Shown here piece by piece: positions 1 to 6,753 of a stretch of 64,000 nt of DNA. Each line of letters opens with the position of its first letter. The first letter of the stretch is position 1. The notes below the pieces were generated by a model, which ran no database searches, was not told the origin of the DNA, and saw only the letters and a list, made by a program, of their open reading frames with translations. The DNA is from an uncultured Aquimarina sp. (GTDB lineage: Bacteria; Bacteroidota; Bacteroidia; Flavobacteriales; Flavobacteriaceae): the NCBI GenBank assembly GCA_947496705.1, contig CANMDW010000030.1, positions 1-64,000 on the forward strand. Direction: 5' to 3'. The position numbers and the translations under genes are program-made.

Positions 1-666
1 GATTCAAGTTTGCTGACCTGGGTTGTTGAAGGTGGAATTATTGCTATTGCCCATGTAAGAGGTGGTGGTGAAAAAGGGGATGCCTGGCATAAAGCCGGTT
101 ATAAAACCACAAAACCCAATACCTGGAAAGATATGATCGCCAGTACAGAGTATATGATCAAAGAAGGGTATACCTCACCTGAAAAATCTGCAATTTGGGG
201 ATCTAGTGCCGGGGGCATCTTAGCAGGTAGAGCAATGACTGACCGCCCAGATCTGTATAGTGCGGTACTGTTAACCTCTCCTGCGCTTAATATGCTTCGT
301 TCAGAAATTCAGCCTAATGGTCAAAACAGTATTAAAGAATTTGGTACGGTAAAAATAAAAGAGGAATTCGAAGCACTTCTGGAAATGGATTCGTATCATC
401 ATATTAAAAAAGGAGTACATTATCCTGCAACATTTGTGACTGGTGGGATGAAAGATGGCCGTGTGGTTATTTGGGACCACGCAAAGTTTGTAGCCAGACT
501 GCAGGCTTCAAATGCATCAGATAATCCTATGCTGTTTGGGGTAAATTTTGAGGATGGTCATGCAGGCATGCATAATAGCAAAATGGAAATATTTGAAAAA
601 TATGCCGACGCGCTCTCTTTCGCCCTCTGGCAAACCGGCCATCCCGATTATCAACCTAAAGAGTAA
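1..666 (+). CDS. Prolyl oligopeptidase family (S9A) serine peptidase, 3' part only
   Basis: The reading frame is open from base 1, so the gene begins before the window; about 221 C-terminal residues are present. They form the alpha/beta-hydrolase catalytic domain of prolyl oligopeptidases, enzymes that cleave peptides after proline. Visible features are the G-G-G-E/G-D-A-W-H segment near the start, the nucleophile elbow G-S-S-A-G-G (bases about 199-216), the acid loop G-M-K-D-G-R-V, and the catalytic His in E-D-G-H-A-G-M near the C-terminus. All three triad residues are in place, so this end looks intact. The N-terminal beta-propeller lies outside the window, so export cannot be judged. The last 36 bases recur at 2424-2459, after the next gene. 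Confidence 0.93.
   Translation, partial: DSSLLTWVVEGGIIAIAHVRGGGEKGDAWHKAGYKTTKPNTWKDMIASTEYMIKEGYTSPEKSAIWGSSAGGILAGRAMTDRPDLYSAVLLTSPALNMLRSEIQPNGQNSIKEFGTVKIKEEFEALLEMDSYHHIKKGVHYPATFVTGGMKDGRVVIWDHAKFVARLQASNASDNPMLFGVNFEDGHAGMHNSKMEIFEKYADALSFALWQTGHPDYQPKE
631..666 (+). repeat. Gene-tail repeat, copy 1 (end of the S9A gene)
   Basis: These bases encode Q-T-G-H-P-D-Y-Q-P-K-E plus the stop codon. They recur at 2424-2459 with two differences in 36, both T-to-C at third codon positions (His and Tyr codons). Synonymous differences indicate the second copy came from a related coding allele rather than arising by chance. Confidence 0.9.
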
Positions 667-761
667 ACTCTTTTTAAAAATCCAAAGCATATAATCCAAA
701 AGTACTAAAGTTTGTGAATCGCAGATATGCTAAAATGGTGTTAAATTTAATACTATCTAAG

Positions 762-2408
762 ATGAAAAGAATATTCTTTATGCTGCTTTTATTTTCTGTT
801 TCTAGTTTTGCACAAGAAATAAATACTATTTCTAAAAACATTGTAATTGTTAATTATAAAGAGAAAGAGTTAAGTAATGAATCATTGAAATCATGGCAGC
901 ATAAAGATATTGTTTCAGATACGATCCCTGGTATTAGCCTTGATAAGGCATATCATGAAATACTGGCTAACAAAAAAGGGAATGAAGTAGTTATAGCAAT
1001 TTTAGATACAGAAATTGACATTAATCATGAAGATCTAAAAGATCAAATCTGGAAAAACCCAAAAGAAATTCCTAATAATCATATTGATGATGACACTAAT
1101 GGATATGTTGATGATATTCATGGCTGGAATTTTTTGGGTAATACGAAAGGAGAAAATATTATTTATGCAAATAATGAATATGTAAGATTAATAAGAGCGT
1201 ATCGCAATAAATTTGATGTAGAATTAAAAGATACACTTGCTGCTAATTACCAAGAATATAAAAGAGCTCTTGATACTTATCGATCAGAACTTATTGTGGC
1301 ACAAGAAGATTTGAATTTTGTAAGAGATGTAGTGGATAAGTATTATATAGCTAAAGACAAGCTTAAAAACCACTTTCCTGATCAAAAATTTACTATTGAT
1401 ATGTTAAAAGAAATTATTGAGGCAAAAAATGATCTAAGTCCTTTTGCAGAAACTATATTTAAAATGAAGAAGTACAAGTATACAGAATCTGATATGAAGG
1501 AAAAAATAGTGTCTGCACAAGTTGTTGTTGAAAACAATCTTAATCTTGATTTCAATGAAAGAAAAATTCTTAATGAAGATTCAGAAGATATATTGAATAT
1601 TGATTATGGTAATAATATCGTGTCGGGAAATACTGATAAATTTTATCACGGCACTGAAGTAGCAGGTGTTGTTGTTGCTACAAGAAATAATTATATTGGA
1701 ATCAATGGAGTATCTAATGATTCTAAAATAATGACGGTTTGTATATCACCTAATGGTAATGAGCACGATAAAGATATTGCTACAGGTATTAAATATGCTG
1801 TAGATAATGGCGCCAAGGTTATCAATATGAGTTTCGGAAAAAGCTTTTCTTTACATAATGAATGGGTTTTAGATGCAATGAAATATGCTGATAAAAAGGA
1901 TGTATTAATAGTTTCTTCTGCTGGAAATAGCAGTTTTAATCTTGATATAAATAATTACTATTATCCCAATGATAATGAAAATAATGGGGATGAAATTTCC
2001 CAAAATTTTATTTTGGTAGGTGCCACAACAAATTCTATAAATAAATCATTATTGGCTTATTTCTCAAATTATGGAAAAACCGATGTTGATATTTTCGCTC
2101 CAGGCCATGAAATTTATACTACGTATCCCGATAATCAATATAGATTTGATAGTGGGACTTCACTATCTGCCGCGCTAGTAACGGGCATTGCAGCGTTAAT
2201 ACGATCCTATTATCCAAATATAACCGCCCCAGAAGTAAAAGACATTCTTATGAAGTCTGGCACATCTTATCATATCGATGTAGAAATAAAACAAGAGGAT
2301 GGTACAAAAAAAATGGTACCTTTTTCAGAACTCTCTAAATCTGGAAAAATAGTCGACGCGTATAATGCTTTGTTGATGGCAGAGCAGATCTCAAAAAGTA
2401 AGAATTAA
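762..2408 (+). CDS. Secreted S8 family (subtilisin-like) serine peptidase with a large insert
   Basis: An exported subtilase of 548 residues. ATG at 762 is preferred over an in-frame GTG at 714 because it begins a signal peptide (M-K-R-I-F-F-M-L-L-L, ending S-F-A-Q). Catalytic residues are visible: Asp82 in A-I-L-D-T-E, His296 in H-G-T-E-V-A-G, oxyanion Asn389 in S-A-G-N-S, and Ser467 in S-G-T-S-L-S-A-A. The Asp motif is D-T-E rather than the usual D-T/S-G. About 210 residues separate Asp and His, several times the distance in classical subtilisins; the insert is charged and probably helical (about 135-270). There is no T9SS sorting domain. The gene sits between two copies of the S9A gene's 3' tail, which suggests it was brought in by recombination. 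It is more AT-rich than the S9A gene upstream. Confidence 0.92.
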   Translation: MKRIFFMLLLFSVSSFAQEINTISKNIVIVNYKEKELSNESLKSWQHKDIVSDTIPGISLDKAYHEILANKKGNEVVIAILDTEIDINHEDLKDQIWKNPKEIPNNHIDDDTNGYVDDIHGWNFLGNTKGENIIYANNEYVRLIRAYRNKFDVELKDTLAANYQEYKRALDTYRSELIVAQEDLNFVRDVVDKYYIAKDKLKNHFPDQKFTIDMLKEIIEAKNDLSPFAETIFKMKKYKYTESDMKEKIVSAQVVVENNLNLDFNERKILNEDSEDILNIDYGNNIVSGNTDKFYHGTEVAGVVVATRNNYIGINGVSNDSKIMTVCISPNGNEHDKDIATGIKYAVDNGAKVINMSFGKSFSLHNEWVLDAMKYADKKDVLIVSSAGNSSFNLDINNYYYPNDNENNGDEISQNFILVGATTNSINKSLLAYFSNYGKTDVDIFAPGHEIYTTYPDNQYRFDSGTSLSAALVTGIAALIRSYYPNITAPEVKDILMKSGTSYHIDVEIKQEDGTKKMVPFSELSKSGKIVDAYNALLMAEQISKSKN

Positions 2409-2423
2409 GAAAAAAATCGATAG

Positions 2424-2459
2424 CAAACCGGCCACCCCGATTACCAACCTAAAGAGTAA
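2424..2459 (+). repeat. Gene-tail repeat, copy 2 (orphan 3' end of an S9A gene)
   Basis: This 36-bp match to 631-666 lies 15 bp after the stop of the S8 peptidase and keeps the stop codon of the S9A reading frame, but has no gene body before it. It looks like the scar of an insertion or gene-replacement event at the 3' end of a prolyl oligopeptidase gene. Confidence 0.85.
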
Positions 2460-2465
2460 TCGGGA

Positions 2466-3224
2466 TTATTTCTCCAGCCATTCTTTGAAATCCTTTACAC
2501 GTTCTCGAGCTACAATAATGTCTTGTTCATCAAAATTGTTGAGCTTTATCTGTAGCCTTGAGTTGGTATACGAGATAATGTCTTTTATGGCATTAATGTT
2601 TATATAGAACTTTCTGCTTACCCTAAAAAACTGTTGCGGATTTAATTCGCCCTCAAGCGAATCCAGCGTAGTGTCAATCAAATAATTTCTATGATCTGTA
2701 GTGTGCAGATATGTTCCTTTATTCTCTGAGTAAAAGCACTCTACATCTGCCACATTAAATATTTTAAGATGTTGACCAACCCTGGCTGTAAAACGTTTTT
2801 TGTATTCGCGATCCATAGGGTTGATGAGTAGCTTTTTTATATCTTCAAAATCTACCTGCAGTTGCTCCTTTTTGGGAATCTGTTCTTTATATTTATGTAT
2901 TGCAGTCTCTAATTCATCATCATCAATGGGCTTGAGCAGATAATCGATGCTATTTAATTTAAACGCTTTAAGGGCATATTCATCATAAGCGGTCGTGAAT
3001 ATGATAGCACTTTTGATATTGATGACATCAAAAATTTCAAAAGACAGCCCGTCACTTAACTGAATATCCAAAAAGATAAGGTCTGGATGTTCATGATTAC
3101 AAAACCATTCAATAGATTCTTGTACCGAATGTAACATGGTATTTACATTGATATTTAGATCGCCAAGCATCCTGCTAAGACGTCTGGCAGCTGGTTTTTC
3201 GTCTTCGATAATAATTACATTCAT
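2466..3224 (-). CDS. LytTR family response regulator
   Basis: A 252-residue DNA-binding response regulator. The receiver domain (about 1-120) has the acidic pair E-D-E at 7-9, phospho-acceptor Asp53 in I-F-L-D-I-Q and the K-P dipeptide (L-L-K-P-I). The C-terminal LytTR domain (about 150-252) contains the typical F-Y-S-E-N-K-G and F-F-R-V-S-R-K-F-Y-I-N segments. It is the last gene of a minus-strand cluster with a LytS-type kinase (3994-5358) and two 2TM proteins, and is its probable phosphorylation partner. The 152 bp before the gene include an imperfect palindrome (about 3270-3320), so it may also have its own promoter. Targets cannot be deduced from the sequence. Confidence 0.93.
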   Translation of the reverse strand: MNVIIIEDEKPAARRLSRMLGDLNINVNTMLHSVQESIEWFCNHEHPDLIFLDIQLSDGLSFEIFDVINIKSAIIFTTAYDEYALKAFKLNSIDYLLKPIDDDELETAIHKYKEQIPKKEQLQVDFEDIKKLLINPMDREYKKRFTARVGQHLKIFNVADVECFYSENKGTYLHTTDHRNYLIDTTLDSLEGELNPQQFFRVSRKFYININAIKDIISYTNSRLQIKLNNFDEQDIIVARERVKDFKEWLEK

Positions 3225-3376
3225 GTTTTTAAGTTGTATTGCTTAGAATTTACCCTACCTATTTGGCAGGCAAGTTTTGGGTCTGCCTGGTCTACCTACG
3301 GTAGATAAATCGACAGACAGGGGTGAGGTTAAAAATCAAAAAAACTCTTAACTAAATGACATTGGAGTTAGGGGCG

Positions 3377-3685
3377 TTACTCCCAAAGTTGTTTGTCTTT
3401 ATCTTGATCTTCTTCCATATATTTTCTGATTTTACGCTCTTCCCAATCTTTGTTAAACATCGGGTTTATTCTGTAGGCTTTTACAGCATGAAAAGCTACC
3501 CCAATTCCCCAACCAAAAGCAGCCCATAAAAACCAAGGGTAATGCCATTCATTTTGATAATAATTTATTCCGGCCAAAAATCCTATTACCAGAATGTAGG
3601 ATATTAAGTTATTATAAAACTTTTTTAATTCTTCTACGCGTTCTCTGGCACGCTCATATCTTTTTTGTTCTTCAAAGTTTTTCAT
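3377..3685 (-). CDS. 2TM domain membrane protein
   Basis: A 102-residue protein with the 2TM layout: a charged N-terminal helix (E-R-A-R-E-R-V-E-E-L-K-K-F-Y), two membrane helices at about 25-45 and 51-70, then a conserved cytoplasmic tail (K-D-W-E-E-R-K-I-R-K-Y-M). It is homologous to the next gene upstream and to the C-terminal part of the LytS kinase. It lies 13 bp after that 2TM gene, so the two are probably cotranscribed. The domain has no established biochemical activity; a part in the membrane sensing unit is inferred from context. Confidence 0.85.
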   Translation of the reverse strand: MKNFEEQKRYERARERVEELKKFYNNLISYILVIGFLAGINYYQNEWHYPWFLWAAFGWGIGVAFHAVKAYRINPMFNKDWEERKIRKYMEEDQDKDKQLWE

Positions 3686-3698
3686 GATAGTTTATGTT

Positions 3699-4001
3699 TT
3701 AAAAATCATCTTTATCCATCAGTTCTTTAATCTTTTTTTCTTCCCAATCTTTGCCAAAAGTGGGTATTTTGCCAAAAACAGATATTCCGTGAGCTGCCAA
3801 GCCAATCCCCCATGCTATAGGAGTTATGTATAGGTGCCAATCCAACCAGTTGTTAAATCCTTCATCCACAAAACCTGAATTAATAAATAATAATGCAATA
3901 TTAATTATGATGTAGGCGGTAAGATGTGAATAAAATCTTTTTTCGTTTTCTACTCTTTTCTTAGCTTTTTCGTAAGCTCCCTTGTTTTTATAATCATTCA
4001 T
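3699..4001 (-). CDS. 2TM domain membrane protein
   Basis: A 100-residue paralogue of the neighbouring 2TM protein: N-terminal amphipathic segment, two membrane helices (about 24-42 and 54-75), and the tail F-G-K-D-W-E-E-K-K-I-K-E-L. Its start overlaps the end of the LytS kinase gene by 8 bp (ATG at 3999-4001), pointing to translational coupling. The kinase's C-terminal tail carries nearly the same F-G-K-D-W-E motif, so three versions of one module are encoded in a row. Confidence 0.87.
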   Translation of the reverse strand: MNDYKNKGAYEKAKKRVENEKRFYSHLTAYIIINIALLFINSGFVDEGFNNWLDWHLYITPIAWGIGLAAHGISVFGKIPTFGKDWEEKKIKELMDKDDF

Positions 4002-5358
4002 GATATCTTCTTTTTGATTCTTCTATGTACTTTTTTATCTTCTTTTTTTCCCAATCTTTACCAAATATTAGGTGATGATCAAAGGCTTCCATATAATGAA
4101 AAACAAGACCTATTCCCCATCCTGCAATTGGAAATATAACCCATGGTAAACCGAAGCCGGTGGTTTTATAATTAAGGAATGCCAAAAGCGGTATGACGAT
4201 GCAATATGAAACAAGGTTTCCGTAGAATTCCTTAATCCTCTTTACTTGTTCTTTGGCGCGTTCGTATTTTAGGGTTTTTGCCATTTCTACAGTTTCCAGG
4301 TTTTGTGACATTTCCATATCTGCAAATTTTATTTTTTTAGTTAATATCGGAAGTTCTGCTATAAAAGCATCTTCCGTTTTATAAACCGAAAATTTTCTTT
4401 TGGTCAATAGCGCATATCGCTGTTGTACATTTCCTAGACCAACACCACTACTTTGTTTTATTACTTCTTTTGGTTGAAGATTGTTTTTTACAATTAAGAA
4501 ACCATCTTTTTCATAAATTTTGATGTGTAATGGTCTTTCAGGCATTACTACATTGTGCTTTACTGTGTTTTCTAGCAATATTTGTAAAGATAGCGGTACT
4601 ACTTTGGCTTCAGGATTCGAAGCTTGATCTGGAATATCAAATACAATACTATCTTCAAATCGTAGTTGCACTAATGTCATATAGGTTCTTGCAAAATTCA
4701 ACTCTTCATCTACGGTTACTAGTTCTTTGTCTTTTTGTTCTAAAACATATCTGTATACCTTAGAGAGCGAAGTAGTAAACTTTTGAGCCATCTTTGGGTT
4801 TTCTTCGATCAAAGAAGTCAATACATTTAGACTATTGAACAAAAAGTGAGGGTCTAATTGATTTTTTAGCGCTGCAAACTTGGCTGAAGCAGTTCCTGCA
4901 ATGATTTTCTGTTCTGTTATTTTTTGTTTCTGTAGCTCTCTATAGAAGTAAAATGCATGAAAAAAGAGCGATGCGATTATCGTGATAATAAACCCCGTAA
5001 GATAATAGTTTAGCTTTTCGTCTTTTATGAATTCATGAATAGATTTTCCATAAATTCCTACTACCAATGTCAATCGTATTATTACCAGCGTTATCATTGT
5101 TAGCACAATAGAACCTATAGCTCCGGACCATAATCTTTTTTGCGGCTGTTTTTCCCAGGTGTACCATTTACTCAAAAAATCAAAGAAATATACATTAACT
5201 ATGGTTAGTGGAAAGGCAAACATAAAATGTACCAATAGATTTTCAAGTTCACTTTGCCAGGTAATCGGTTTACCCAGATTTAATAATAAGAAGACAAGCT
5301 CTATGATTATTGCAATGATGATGCTTATTCTTACTATTTTTAGGATATTGCCTTTCAT
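3994..5358 (-). CDS. LytS-type sensor histidine kinase fused to a C-terminal 2TM domain
   Basis: A 454-residue membrane histidine kinase. Four membrane helices lie at about 7-27, 42-62, 78-102 and 117-137. The His_kinase domain follows with L-D-P-H-F-L-F-N-S-L-N (phospho-acceptor His171), then a HATPase_c domain with the N-box L-L-E-N-T-V-K-H-N (Asn264) and a G-V-G-L-G-N glycine box. Unlike simple LytS kinases it ends in about 90 extra residues (365-454) forming a 2TM domain with the F-G-K-D-W-E-K-K-K-I tail, so the catalytic part is held between two membrane regions. It leads a minus-strand operon with two separate 2TM proteins and a LytTR regulator. The signal sensed is unknown. Confidence 0.93.
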   Translation of the reverse strand: MKGNILKIVRISIIIAIIIELVFLLLNLGKPITWQSELENLLVHFMFAFPLTIVNVYFFDFLSKWYTWEKQPQKRLWSGAIGSIVLTMITLVIIRLTLVVGIYGKSIHEFIKDEKLNYYLTGFIITIIASLFFHAFYFYRELQKQKITEQKIIAGTASAKFAALKNQLDPHFLFNSLNVLTSLIEENPKMAQKFTTSLSKVYRYVLEQKDKELVTVDEELNFARTYMTLVQLRFEDSIVFDIPDQASNPEAKVVPLSLQILLENTVKHNVVMPERPLHIKIYEKDGFLIVKNNLQPKEVIKQSSGVGLGNVQQRYALLTKRKFSVYKTEDAFIAELPILTKKIKFADMEMSQNLETVEMAKTLKYERAKEQVKRIKEFYGNLVSYCIVIPLLAFLNYKTTGFGLPWVIFPIAGWGIGLVFHYMEAFDHHLIFGKDWEKKKIKKYIEESKRRYHE

Positions 5359-5390
5359 GTATTTTGGGTATTTTTCTGAAATTTAATTTT

Positions 5391-6014
5391 CTATTTGCAA
5401 TTCTGCTGAACTCTCTCTATCTGATTCATCCCCCATTTTGGATAAAAAGGGATATCATTGTTAGATTCTTTTTCAAAGTACAAGATAGCTTTTTCTATTT
5501 CAGAACAAAAGGCCTTTGGGTCTTTACCCCAGTATTTTGCACCGCCTATTTTCCATTCTGCATGATATAACATGGCTCTTGGGTTTTCGGGATCCAGCAC
5601 TTTTGCTTTTTGATATAGTTCTTCGACCTTTGCAGAGTGTGTCATCCCATATACCGAAGGATTATAAACCACATAGGCTGTATTGAGCATGGCTTCCATA
5701 ATTAGGATTTCTGCATTGTTTTTAGAAAATGTTTTGGCTTCATTAATAAAATCCTGTGCTTTCTTTAAACGCGATTCAATTTCTTCAGCGTCTTTTATTC
5801 CAAATGTGGTGACCACATGAACCTGTGCCGCATAATAAAATGGTAACCAGTTTTCTTTTTCGGCTCTGGCAATGCGCTCAAAAAGATTGATAGCTTCGTC
5901 TGGGGTCTTATTTTCCCATAGTTCAAATGCTTTGGTCATTCCTTTCTCATAAGAGGTTTGAGCATTTATTGTGGTTGCCACAAAGAGACTTAGTATCGTT
6001 ACAATGATTTTCAT
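5391..6014 (-). CDS. Secreted TPR-like protein of unknown function
   Basis: A 207-residue protein with a clear signal peptide (M-K-I-I-V-T-I-L-S-L-F-V-A, ending I-N-A-Q). The mature part is helical and reads as degenerate tetratricopeptide repeats (A-F-E-L-W-E-N-K-T-P-D-E-A-I-N-L-F-E, then Y-Q-K-A-K-V-L-D-P-E-N-P-R-A). Similar periplasmic proteins are widespread in flavobacteria without a known role. It lies 32 bp before the LytS kinase on the same strand and may be its first operon partner. No catalytic motif is visible. Confidence 0.8.
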   Translation of the reverse strand: MKIIVTILSLFVATTINAQTSYEKGMTKAFELWENKTPDEAINLFERIARAEKENWLPFYYAAQVHVVTTFGIKDAEEIESRLKKAQDFINEAKTFSKNNAEILIMEAMLNTAYVVYNPSVYGMTHSAKVEELYQKAKVLDPENPRAMLYHAEWKIGGAKYWGKDPKAFCSEIEKAILYFEKESNNDIPFYPKWGMNQIERVQQNCK

Positions 6015-6130
6015 AGTTGTTATATTTTAATTGATGTTGTAAAGATCGATAGGGCAGGTGTGTTAGTATAGTATTTATGACCGAATTGTAATTTTTTGAG
6101 GATGAAATGTTTTGTTCGTTAAATCCGGAT

Positions 6131-6553
6131 TTAAAGACTAATATTTTGTGTTACCATTTTACCAGAAACAATAAACCTGGCATCTTCCCATTTTGGTGGG
6201 CCAAATTGCCCTTTGGCGTTATTACTGGTTCCGTAAGGCTCTATTGGGATTTTGAAAAACGTATTCATTTTTTGGTTATTATCCTCATCATGATATAGAG
6301 AGATTGCATATTCTCCTTCTTTGACATCTTCGAAAGTTACTTTTACACCTTCTTTTTTGGCTTTTATGCTTATTGATTTGTAAGTTTTTTTCAGAAAATG
6401 TTGTTTGCTATTATACAAACCAATTTTTATGGTCCCGTTGTCTGATTTTATATTGTCAATGATAACATCGATTGATTGATTGTTGTTCTGTGCAAAGCTG
6501 GATATCGATATAACCAGTAATACTATGAGTAATGCAAAAAATGTAGTTTTCAT
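6131..6553 (-). CDS. Secreted DUF2141 domain protein
   Basis: A 140-residue exported protein. The ATG at 6553 is chosen over one 33 bp upstream because it starts a normal signal peptide (M-K-T-T-F-F-A-L-L-I, ending S-S-F-A-Q). The mature part matches DUF2141: an I-D-V-I-I-D-N-I-K strand, the G-T-I-K-I-G-L-Y-N segment, V-K-E-G-E-Y-A-I-S-L-Y-H-D-E-D-N-N, and the terminal P-P-K-W-E-D-A-R-F pattern. These small beta-sandwich proteins often accompany TonB-dependent receptors in Bacteroidota. Here the receptor gene lies just upstream on the same strand, separated by a 152-bp inverted-repeat structure. Confidence 0.88.
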   Translation of the reverse strand: MKTTFFALLIVLLVISISSFAQNNNQSIDVIIDNIKSDNGTIKIGLYNSKQHFLKKTYKSISIKAKKEGVKVTFEDVKEGEYAISLYHDEDNNQKMNTFFKIPIEPYGTSNNAKGQFGPPKWEDARFIVSGKMVTQNISL

Positions 6554-6582
6554 AATTATTAATTTTTTAGGAACGCATATCA

Positions 6583-6734
6583 GCAATTATGCCAGTAAAA
6601 AAGCTTCAGGCATTTTCTTCACCCTTTAGGGACATGGGGTAAAAAGAAAATGCTGAAAATTCAATTATATACCCCTAACCCTAAAGGGAGTAACTGAATT
6701 TTCTATATTATGAAATTACTACTGGCATAATTGC
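6583..6734. repeat. 152-bp cloverleaf-like inverted-repeat element
   Basis: The ends are a perfect 15-bp inverted repeat, GCAATTATGCCAGTA at 6583-6597 and its complement at 6720-6734. Two further hairpins are nested inside: GCATTTTCTT pairing with AAGAAAATGC (about 6610-6653), and GAAAATTCA pairing with TGAATTTTC (about 6655-6703). Both inner loops contain short CCCTTTAGGG/CCCTAAAGGG palindromes. It lies between the TonB-dependent receptor and the DUF2141 gene. It could be a mobile palindromic repeat, or a structured spacer that ends or stabilises the receptor mRNA. Confidence 0.8.
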
Positions 6735-6753
6735 GGATAATCATTTTTTAGGA

